A DNA stretch of 64,000 bases, from contig NZ_FORY01000004.1 of NCBI RefSeq assembly GCF_900114135.1, positions 62,001 through 126,000 on the forward strand, written 5' to 3'. Source of the DNA: Celeribacter halophilus (GTDB lineage: Bacteria > Pseudomonadota > Alphaproteobacteria > Rhodobacterales > Rhodobacteraceae). The position numbers and the translations under genes were made by a program. This document shows, in pieces, positions 57,310 through 64,000 of this stretch; position 1 is the stretch's first letter, and the number at the start of each line of letters is the position of its first letter. A model generated the notes under the pieces. It saw only the letters and a program-made list of their open reading frames with translations, had not been told where the DNA came from and made no database searches.

Positions 57310-59585
57310 CAGATACACCATCACCAGTGCGCCACATCGCCCTGATCGGGAATTACCCGCCGCGGAAATGTGGCATTGCGACCTTTACGGCCGATCTCCG
57401 GTCCGCCCTGATTGCGGCAGACCCCACGCTGAGGATCACTACAGTCGCGATGACGGATCCGGGACAGACATATGCCTATTCCTCGGACGTAGATTACGAG
57501 ATTGAGCAGGATCACCGTGACGCCTATCGCGCCGCTGCCGACCATCTCAACGCGCTGAATCCGGACGTGGTCCTGCTACAACACGAGTTCGGCATTTTTG
57601 GCGGGGCCTCCGGCGATTATCTTCTGGAGCTAACCGAAAGGCTCCGCGCGCCGCTTGTCACGACACTGCACACTGTTTTGACGGATCCTAATCCCGACGA
57701 GCGTCGTGTCATGGACGCGCTGGTATCGCATTCCGCCCGTTTGGTGGTCATGGCAGAAAAAGGCCGCGCCCTGTTGACGGAGCATTGGCATATTCCCGAC
57801 GCGCGCATCGCGGTGATCCCCCATGGCATCCCCGATCTGCCCTTCCTTGATCCGGCATTCCAAAAACACCGTTTCGGTTTGGACGGGCGGCAGGTCATTC
57901 TCACCTTCGGACTTTTATCCCCCAACAAAGGGCTGGAACACATGATCGCGGCCCTGCCCGATCTGGTGCGCGGCCATCCGGACCTGACCTATGTCATTCT
58001 CGGCGCCACCCATCCGCACCTTCTGGCGGCTGAGGGCGAAGCCTACCGCGACCGGCTCACGGCACAGGCGAAAGCGGCAGGGGTCTGGGAACATCTGCGG
58101 TTCGTCAATCAATATGTGGACACCCCGACGTTACAGGCATGGCTGTCTGCGGCTGACATCTATGTCACGCCCTATTTGCACGAGGCGCAGATCACCTCCG
58201 GCACATTGGCCTATGCGGTCGGGCGCGGCAAAGCTGTGGTATCCACACCCTATTGGCACGCGACAGAACTGTTGGCGCAGGACACTGGCGTGCTTGTGCC
58301 CTTTGCCGATTCCCGAGCGCTGGCCGAAAGCATCGGCGCGTTGCTGGACGATCCCGCCCGCCGCGACCAGATGCGTGCCCGCGCCTACGAGGCCGGACGG
58401 CATATGATCTGGCCGGAAGTGGCACGCGGTTACCTTGGCCTGTTGGGAGAGGCCCGTGGCGTGCGCCGCCCCACAACAGCGGTCCATAGCCTGCGTTCCG
58501 GCATGAATATCCCGAATGTCTCGACGCTTCGAGCGGTGGACCGGATGGTGGATGGATGCGGCATGTTGCAACACAGCAGGGCCTCGGTCCCCCACCGTCA
58601 GCATGGATATTGTCTGGACGACAATGCCCGCGCTCTAATGCTCGCCGTCGAGATGAAAGCCGAAGGGATCGAGACCGAACGTGCGGACCGCATCATCGAC
58701 ACCTGCGCCGCGTTTGTGGAGGACGCGTGGAACGAAGAGACCTCCGTGTTCCGCAATTTCATGGATTACCGGCGCAACTGGCTTGAGACACAAGGCTCCG
58801 AAGACAGCCACGGTCGCGCACTCTGGGCGCTTGGTCGCGTGGTGGCCGACAGTGACGATCAAAGCGTGAAGCTCTGGGCGACGGGATTGACCGAAAGGGT
58901 TATCCCCGCCAATCAATCCCTGTCGGCACTACGGGCGCGGGCCTTTGCCCTTCTGGGGCTGATCAGTTGGCTGTCGGTCTATCCGGGGCACCGTGTCGCG
59001 CAAACCATGGTGAACCGGTTTGCCACAGAGATTCACACGCGGCTGAAAGCAGAACGACGCACGGACTGGAACTGGTTCGAACCAACCCTCTCCTATGACA
59101 ATGCACGTCTGCCCGAAGCCCTGATCTCTGCGGGGCAGTTGCTTGAGCGGGAGGATATGATTCAGGACGGGGTAGATGCCCTTAACTGGTTGGCGAAGGT
59201 GCAGACCGGCGCGAATGGGGTTTTCCGCCCTGTCGGCACGGAGAGTTTCGGTCGTCCACATGAGCGGCCTCGTCCCTTTGACCAGCAACCACTGGAAGCT
59301 TGGGCCATGATTGGTGCTTGCGCCACAGCGCATGATGTGACCGGCCACCCCGTCTGGCTGACGCTGGCCAAGGCGGCCTTTGACTGGTATCTCGGTCTCA
59401 ATGATCTGGGGCTGCGCATGGCCACGTCCAACGGCGGCTGTTTCGACGGGCTGGAAGTGGATCGGGTCAACCTAAATCAGGGAGCCGAGTCGATCCTCGC
59501 CTTCCAGTTTGCTGCCTTGGAAATCCAGCGGTTGAAACGTCTTCCGAAAATCCAGCCTGTCAAACCGACTGTCGTGAGAGGATGA
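57306..59585 (+). CDS. GT4 glycosyltransferase fused to an alpha/alpha-barrel-like C-terminal domain
   Basis: 759 residues. N-terminal half (1 to about 385) is a GT-B enzyme of family GT4: IALIGNYPPRKCGIATFT, QHEFGIFGGASG, IPHGIPDLPF, TFGLLSPNKGLEHMI and the nucleotide-sugar Glu region ITSGTLAYAVGRGKAVVSTPYWHATELL. C-terminal half (about 400-759) has repeated helical pairs like (alpha/alpha)6 glycosidases (HGYCLDDNARALMLA, SEDSHGRALWALGRV, FEPTLSYDNARLPEAL, RPFDQQPLEAWAMIGA). Fusion suggests processive synthesis or trimming of one glycan. Start at 57306 with GGAGG upstream. Confidence 0.82.
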   Translation: MTDTPSPVRHIALIGNYPPRKCGIATFTADLRSALIAADPTLRITTVAMTDPGQTYAYSSDVDYEIEQDHRDAYRAAADHLNALNPDVVLLQHEFGIFGGASGDYLLELTERLRAPLVTTLHTVLTDPNPDERRVMDALVSHSARLVVMAEKGRALLTEHWHIPDARIAVIPHGIPDLPFLDPAFQKHRFGLDGRQVILTFGLLSPNKGLEHMIAALPDLVRGHPDLTYVILGATHPHLLAAEGEAYRDRLTAQAKAAGVWEHLRFVNQYVDTPTLQAWLSAADIYVTPYLHEAQITSGTLAYAVGRGKAVVSTPYWHATELLAQDTGVLVPFADSRALAESIGALLDDPARRDQMRARAYEAGRHMIWPEVARGYLGLLGEARGVRRPTTAVHSLRSGMNIPNVSTLRAVDRMVDGCGMLQHSRASVPHRQHGYCLDDNARALMLAVEMKAEGIETERADRIIDTCAAFVEDAWNEETSVFRNFMDYRRNWLETQGSEDSHGRALWALGRVVADSDDQSVKLWATGLTERVIPANQSLSALRARAFALLGLISWLSVYPGHRVAQTMVNRFATEIHTRLKAERRTDWNWFEPTLSYDNARLPEALISAGQLLEREDMIQDGVDALNWLAKVQTGANGVFRPVGTESFGRPHERPRPFDQQPLEAWAMIGACATAHDVTGHPVWLTLAKAAFDWYLGLNDLGLRMATSNGGCFDGLEVDRVNLNQGAESILAFQFAALEIQRLKRLPKIQPVKPTVVRG

Positions 59586-59586
59586 T

Positions 59587-60861
59587 ATGGTCTGCGTCAA
59601 TCTTCTTCCCCAACGTCTCCATCCCAATGCCGAACGTGTCGTTGTGCGCGCCTATCCGCTCCCGCCGAAAGGGCGCGCCATTGATCCCTCGGTGGATGCC
59701 CGCGCCAGACGGATTGTCGAGACCGTGCGGAACATGGACAACCGCACCATTCAGGCGGAACTGTCCTTTGTGCTCTCGGATTTCGAGACCCGTCACCGCA
59801 AGGTTCGCGAGTATTTCGAGGCGCGATATGACTCCATTGCCCGTGACCTCGGCCTCACCGCCGCAACCCGTGAGGCAGAACGCGCATTGATCGGGGCATA
59901 TTTCTGCCACGAGTACTCCTATCAGGCCGCGGCACTGATGAATCCGAGCGTCGTGCCCCATCCCGACCAGACGGGGCTGAAACCCGGCGAATTACGCTTT
60001 CTCATGTCGCTGCGTGCGGTCGGGGAAGGGCATATTTCCTCGATCACTTTCCGCGAAGGGGTGCTGAGTGCAGACTGTGATATGCAGTTGGTCGAACCTT
60101 CCGAATTTGCGGTCGCCGCCCGTCCGCATGAGATCACCGAGGACAGGATCAGCCTGATCCGCGAAAGCGACGGGCCAATGAACGAAACCGTTCTCTTTCC
60201 GGTGACACAGGCCCAAAGGGGCGGTTTGGAAGACCTGCGTCTGGTGCAGTTCCGCGATGGTGAAAACCAGTTCTATTGCGGCACCTATACCGCATGGAGC
60301 GGACACGACATTGCCTCCGAACTGATGGTCACGCAGGACTTCCATCAGTTCGAGCTTCGCCGTATGAGCGGTCCGGCATCAAGGGACAAGGGCATGGCAT
60401 TGTTCCCGCGCAGGATCGGCGGGCAATATGTCATGATCGGGCGACAGGATCGGGAAAATATTTTCCTCATTCGCTCGGACGATCTCACCCATTGGGGCGA
60501 AGGCGAGAAACTGGCGGGGCCGCGTTACCCGTGGGAGCTGATCCAGATCGGCAATTGTGGTGCGCCGATTGAACTGGAGCAAGGATGGTTGTTGCTCACG
60601 CACGGGGTGGGCGCAATGCGCAAATACTGCATCGGCGCGATGCTTCTGGACAGGCAGGATCCCTCCCGCGTTCTGGGGCGCTCGCAAGTGCCGCTGCTCT
60701 CTCCTTCGGATGCGGGGCGCGAAGGCTATGTGCCGAATGTGGTCTACACCTGTGGCGCTCTGGTGCATGGTGAATATCTCTTTGTGCCCTTCGGCATCGC
60801 GGACAGTTCCATCGGCTTTGCCACGATCCGCGTTGACGATCTTTTGGCCTCATTGGTGTGA
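59587..60861 (+). CDS. GH130 family beta-mannoside phosphorylase/hydrolase
   Basis: 424 residues, five-bladed propeller of family GH130 preceded by a helical N-terminal extension of about 125 residues. Recognisable: RFLMSLRAVGEGHISSITFR, EDLRLVQF, YTAWSG, ALFPRRIGGQYVMIGRQD, NCGAPIELEQGWLLLTHGVG and YVPNVVYTCGALVHG. GH130 enzymes split beta-mannosyl linkages, mostly with phosphate and release of mannose 1-phosphate; a few are hydrolases. Product mannose-P would be used by the isomerase two genes upstream. Begins one base after the preceding stop, in the same operon. Confidence 0.85.
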   Translation: MVCVNLLPQRLHPNAERVVVRAYPLPPKGRAIDPSVDARARRIVETVRNMDNRTIQAELSFVLSDFETRHRKVREYFEARYDSIARDLGLTAATREAERALIGAYFCHEYSYQAAALMNPSVVPHPDQTGLKPGELRFLMSLRAVGEGHISSITFREGVLSADCDMQLVEPSEFAVAARPHEITEDRISLIRESDGPMNETVLFPVTQAQRGGLEDLRLVQFRDGENQFYCGTYTAWSGHDIASELMVTQDFHQFELRRMSGPASRDKGMALFPRRIGGQYVMIGRQDRENIFLIRSDDLTHWGEGEKLAGPRYPWELIQIGNCGAPIELEQGWLLLTHGVGAMRKYCIGAMLLDRQDPSRVLGRSQVPLLSPSDAGREGYVPNVVYTCGALVHGEYLFVPFGIADSSIGFATIRVDDLLASLV

Positions 60862-60908
60862 GCCATGCCGCAGAGAGGTATCCTCATGACACAGCAAGGG
60901 GCAAGACG

Positions 60909-61922
60909 ATGCGTGTAGCCATGCTTGCCCCGATTGCGTGGCGCACCCCGCCATGGCACTACGGCCCTTGGGAGCTTCTGACACATTTGCTAACCGAGGA
61001 ACTGGTGGCATTGGGCGTCGATGTGACGCTATTCGCCACCAAGGACAGCCAGACCTCCGCCCGTCTCGATGCGGTTGTTCCTGCTCCCTACAGCGAAGAT
61101 CCGTCAATAGATCCAAAGGTCTGGGAATATCGGCATCTGTCGCATGTGTTTTCCAAGGCAGGTGATTTCGACATCATCCACAACCAAGCCGATTTCCCCG
61201 CCCATGCCTTTGCCCCTCTGGTCGAAACGCCGGTCGTGACAACCATTCACGGCTTTTCCTCCGAGCGCATCCTGCCGATGTATAAACCCTTCGAGAACCA
61301 AGTGCATTTCGTCGCCATCAGCGAAGCCGGCCGGCATCCGGACCTGCGCTATTCCGCCACGATCCACCACGGCATCAAGATGGAGGATTTCCCCTTTGAT
61401 CCGGTCGGCAGCGAAGACCTGCTGTTCTTCGGGCGCATCCATCCGGACAAAGGAACCAAAGACGCCATCGAGGTGGCCCGTGCGACAGGGCACCGGCTCC
61501 ACATCTACGGCATCATTCAGGATCAGGGCTATTTCGACGCTCATGTGCGCCCTCATCTCGGTGACGGACAAATCCTTTGGCATGGGCCGGTCGGTGGCAT
61601 CGAACGCGCCAAGGCGCTCGGATCGGCCAAGGCGTTGCTGCATCTGATCGGTTTCGATGAACCCTTCGGCCTGTCGGTGGTGGAGGCGATGGCCTGCGGC
61701 ACGCCTGTGATCGCCTACCCGCGCGGTTCCATGCTCGAACTGATCCGTGACGGTCAAACTGGCTTTCTGGTCGACACCCTCTCAGAAGCCATTCGCGCGG
61801 TGGAGCAGGTCAGTATACTCGACCGCGCCACCGCCCGCGCCCATGTGGCCGCGCACTTCACCACACGACGCATGGCCCGCGACTATCTCGCGCTCTATCA
61901 ATCCGTGCTGGCGTCGCGCTGA
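60909..61922 (+). CDS. GT4 family glycosyltransferase
   Basis: 337 residues, GT-B fold. N-terminal MRVAMLAPIAWRTPPWHYGP with EELVALGVDVTLFAT, HNQADFPA, then the donor half: ISEAGRHPDL, IHHGIKMEDFPF, LLFFGRIHPDKGTKDAIEVA and the GT4 Glu motif IGFDEPFGLSVVEAMACGTPVIAYPRGSM region (EPFGLSVVEAMACG). Probably transfers mannosyl or glucosyl units for the same glycan as the other enzymes of this operon. Start at 60909 with AAGGGG upstream; the longer frame from 60858 lacks a site and overlaps the preceding gene. Confidence 0.85.
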   Translation: MRVAMLAPIAWRTPPWHYGPWELLTHLLTEELVALGVDVTLFATKDSQTSARLDAVVPAPYSEDPSIDPKVWEYRHLSHVFSKAGDFDIIHNQADFPAHAFAPLVETPVVTTIHGFSSERILPMYKPFENQVHFVAISEAGRHPDLRYSATIHHGIKMEDFPFDPVGSEDLLFFGRIHPDKGTKDAIEVARATGHRLHIYGIIQDQGYFDAHVRPHLGDGQILWHGPVGGIERAKALGSAKALLHLIGFDEPFGLSVVEAMACGTPVIAYPRGSMLELIRDGQTGFLVDTLSEAIRAVEQVSILDRATARAHVAAHFTTRRMARDYLALYQSVLASR

Positions 61923-61933
61923 TGATCCGTCAG

Positions 61934-62926
61934 TTATGCCTCAACCGGCGCAGCCGCAAAATGACAGGCCGTGGCGTGAGTTCCCAGCATTTCCGTCTCT
62001 GGCACAGTCTCGCAGATTGCTTGCGCCTTCGGGCAACGGGTGCGGAAAACACAGCCTTTGGGCGGTGCCATAGGAGAAGGCAGATCCCCTTCGAGGGGGA
62101 TCACCGTCTTGTTCCTCTCGACTTTCGGATCGGGGATCGGCACGGCAGACAAGAGTGCTTGCGTATAGGGATGCCGCGGATCGGCGAACAAGTCGTCAGA
62201 ACTGGCCTTTTCCATCATGCGTCCGAGATAGAGCACCATCACGTCATCAGAAAGATGCTTCACAACGGAAAGGTCGTGGGCGATGAAAATAATCGTCAGC
62301 CCCAATTCACGGCGCAATTCTTCAAGAAGCCCCACAACCTGCGCCTGAATGGAGACGTCAAGCGCAGAAACCGGCTCGTCGCAGATCAACAGTTTCGGCT
62401 CGACCACCAAAGCCCGAGCGATGCCGATGCGCTGACACTGTCCGCCGGAAAATTCGTGCGGGTAGCGGTTTACCTGATTGGGCAAAAGTCCCACACGTTC
62501 CATCACGGCACGCACTTTTTCCTTGCGCTCTTTCGCACTCATGTCGGGACGATGTGTCCGCAGCGGCTCGGCGATGATGTCCCCCACCGTCATGCGCGGA
62601 TTGAGTGAAGCCAGCGGGTCCTGAAAGATCATCTGGATGCGCGAACGATATTGCAACATCTGGCGCGGTGACAAGGTCAGAAGGTCGGTGCCATCCTCCC
62701 AGATCACCTGACCGGTCGCAGGCAGCATACGAATGAGCGCACGCGCTAGCGTAGACTTGCCGCAGCCGCTCTCCCCGACTATGCCAAGCGTCTGCCCGGC
62801 CTCTAGCGAAAAACTCACGCCGTTTACAGCCTTGAGCAACGCCGGAGGGGTCCACGGCAGATCGGAGGGACGACGGATTTCAAATGTCACCCGCAGATCA
62901 CGGGCCTCGATCAACGGACGGCTCAT
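61934..62926 (-). CDS. Dipeptide/oligopeptide ABC importer ATPase (DppF/OppF type)
   Basis: 330 residues. Walker A GESGCGKSTLARA, Q loop MIFQDPLASLNPRMTV, signature FSGGQCQRIGIARAL, Walker B KLLICDEPVSALDVS, switch FIAHDLSVVKH, and the C-terminal Cys cluster PPKGCVFRTRCPKAQAIC that binds an iron-sulfur centre in this family. One of the two ATPases for uptake of peptides (or related solutes such as nickel or glutathione; the substrate is not readable here). The start ATG overlaps the preceding stop (ATGA). Its end converges on the glycosyltransferase with an 11-base gap. Confidence 0.9.
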   Translation of the reverse strand: MSRPLIEARDLRVTFEIRRPSDLPWTPPALLKAVNGVSFSLEAGQTLGIVGESGCGKSTLARALIRMLPATGQVIWEDGTDLLTLSPRQMLQYRSRIQMIFQDPLASLNPRMTVGDIIAEPLRTHRPDMSAKERKEKVRAVMERVGLLPNQVNRYPHEFSGGQCQRIGIARALVVEPKLLICDEPVSALDVSIQAQVVGLLEELRRELGLTIIFIAHDLSVVKHLSDDVMVLYLGRMMEKASSDDLFADPRHPYTQALLSAVPIPDPKVERNKTVIPLEGDLPSPMAPPKGCVFRTRCPKAQAICETVPETEMLGTHATACHFAAAPVEA

Positions 62927-63894
62927 GCGACGATCTCCTCGACAGGGCGAAAACAGGCGCGGGTTCGATCCGGAGCAAAGTTCACAAGCTCGGGCGCCGT
63001 ACTCCAGCACGTTTCCATGACGCTCTCGCAGCGCGGTGCGAAGGGACAGCCCTGCGGCAGTCCCGTCATATTGGGCGGGTTTCCGGGGATCGCGCGCAGC
63101 GCGTCCTGATCCTCATCGACTCTCGGAATCGCGTCCAGAAGTCCCCGTGTATAGGGGTGGCTCGGACTTTCGAAAAGTGGGTCAACCGGCGCCTCTTCCA
63201 TGATCCGGCCACCATACATCACGATGGCCCGCTCGCAGAACCCTGCCACCACGCCAAGGTCATGGGTAATCAGGATTGTCGCCATGTCGAACTCCCGTTG
63301 CAACTCGGCCAGAAGCTCCATGATTTGCGCCTGCACCGTCACATCAAGCGCGGTGGTTGGTTCGTCGGCAATGAGGATATCTGGGCGACAGAGCAATGAC
63401 ATGGCAATCATCACCCGCTGGCGCATCCCGCCGGAGAACTCGTGCGGGTAGAGACGCACGCGGTTCTTTGCATCCGGAATTTTCACCGCATCGAGCATAT
63501 CGACACTTTCCGCAATCGCCGCGCGTTTGGACAAGCCTTTGTGCAGCATAAGCACCTCGGCCATCTGCTCGGAGATGCGCATATAGGGATTGAGCGAGGT
63601 CATCGGGTCTTGGAAGACCATAGCGATACGATTGGCACGTATCCTGTTGAGGTCGCGTTCCGACATCGACAAGAGATCTTGTCCCTCAAATATCGCCTGC
63701 CCCGAGGTTCGGCCATTGCGGGCCAAAAGTCCCAGAAGCGCAAAGTTGAGCTGGCTCTTTCCCGAGCCGCTTTCCCCTACAATACCCAAGGTCTCGCCCT
63801 GTTCCAAAGCAAAGCTCACCCCGTTGACGGCGTGAATGTTTCCCTCAGGTGTATCAAATTGAACGGAAAGGTTTTTAACGTCCAGAAGTGCCAT
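62923..63894 (-). CDS. Dipeptide/oligopeptide ABC importer ATPase (DppD/OppD type)
   Basis: 323 residues. Walker A GESGSGKSQ, Q loop MVFQDPMTSLNPYMRI, signature FSGGMRQRVMIAMSL, Walker B ILIADEPTTALDVT, switch LITHDLGVVAGF, C-terminal Cys cluster GLPQGCPFAPRCESVMETC. Pairs with the ATPase at 61934 to energise the permease whose end lies at 63897. The DppC-DppD-DppF order on the minus strand is standard; the binding protein and the other permease should lie beyond the right edge. Two bases separate it from the permease gene. Confidence 0.9.
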   Translation of the reverse strand: MALLDVKNLSVQFDTPEGNIHAVNGVSFALEQGETLGIVGESGSGKSQLNFALLGLLARNGRTSGQAIFEGQDLLSMSERDLNRIRANRIAMVFQDPMTSLNPYMRISEQMAEVLMLHKGLSKRAAIAESVDMLDAVKIPDAKNRVRLYPHEFSGGMRQRVMIAMSLLCRPDILIADEPTTALDVTVQAQIMELLAELQREFDMATILITHDLGVVAGFCERAIVMYGGRIMEEAPVDPLFESPSHPYTRGLLDAIPRVDEDQDALRAIPGNPPNMTGLPQGCPFAPRCESVMETCWSTAPELVNFAPDRTRACFRPVEEIVA

Positions 63895-63896
63895 GT

Positions 63897-64000
63897 TTAA
63901 CGATCCTTCGGGTCCAAAGCGTCCCGCAGCCCATCACCGACAAAGAAAAAGCCGAACAGCGTGAGAACGAAGAAAAGAAGTGGGAAGGCCAGTTGCCAAA
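63897..64000 (-). CDS. Peptide ABC importer permease, C-terminal end only (DppC/OppC)
   Basis: The last 34 codons: WQLAFPLLFFVLTLFGFFFV, then GDGLRDALDPKDR and a TAA stop. The GDGLRDALDPKxR end is the hallmark of DppC/OppC permeases. The gene continues past the right edge. It precedes the DppD-type ATPase by two bases. Confidence 0.9.
   Translation of the reverse strand, partial: WQLAFPLLFFVLTLFGFFFVGDGLRDALDPKDR

Noticed and set aside
1-64000. CRISPR arrays, tRNA or rRNA genes
   Set aside because: No regularly spaced repeats were seen beyond the two-copy motifs listed, and no cloverleaf or rRNA-like stretch was recognised by eye; a dedicated tRNA search would be decisive.

Overview
The window looks like chromosome (or a large replicon) of an alphaproteobacterium of the Rhodobacteraceae/Roseobacter group. 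The evidence is the mix of family-typical genes: an H2-sensing hydrogenase system, a Hint_2-domain protein, an FAD-oxidoreductase/DUF1365/methyltransferase lipid operon with ECF-type promoters like those of Rhodobacter sphaeroides sigma-E, an inositol cluster under a LacI-family repressor, and a LuxI-type synthase. Genus cannot be told from the sequence alone. No rRNA, tRNA or CRISPR array was seen.

Layout. 1-1630 (minus): start of hupU and the kinase gene hupT (H2 sensing). 1780-2395: terminator and a decayed IS3-family transposase. 2427-4906: secreted esterase and a Hint-domain protein. 5068-12596: a 0.72 kb unit encoding a small secreted protein is present twice (5068-5789 and 11761-12596, same orientation). 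Between the copies lie an intact IS5-family element (5827-6667), a five-gene lipid-modification operon (6760-11071) and a fasciclin lipoprotein (11222-11713); the operon and the fasciclin gene each carry a TGATCC-N18 promoter. 12673-14936: unknown protein and a 14-TM drug exporter.

15134-28123: myo-inositol catabolism. iolD-C-B-J-G run leftward; two Gfo/Idh/MocA dehydrogenases flanking a TIM-barrel isomerase run rightward; a LacI-family repressor and a binding protein/permease/ATPase importer follow. Two near-identical palindromes (core TGCAACCGGTTGCA) sit in the iolD divergent promoter and before the importer, tying the set to the repressor. iolA is absent.

28550-40750: a dense signalling island with four histidine kinases, one Hpt protein, one CheY-like receiver, two receivers fused to a degenerate GGDEF-like domain, and an orphan LuxI-type autoinducer synthase. 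Its intergenic regions carry several inverted repeats. This is the most interesting and least explained part of the window.

40755-49623 (minus): FdhD, a small winged-helix-like protein, a YdeP-type molybdenum oxidoreductase, an oxalate/formate-type MFS transporter and a two-component pair whose NtrC-like regulator lacks the GAFTGA loop. 49654-54532 (minus): YhiI-RbbA-YhhJ type export system. 54783-56150: IS110-family transposase. 56476-61922: phosphomannose isomerase, two GT4 glycosyltransferases (one with a C-terminal alpha/alpha domain) and a GH130 enzyme. 61934-64000 (minus): dipeptide/oligopeptide ABC importer genes, running off the right edge.
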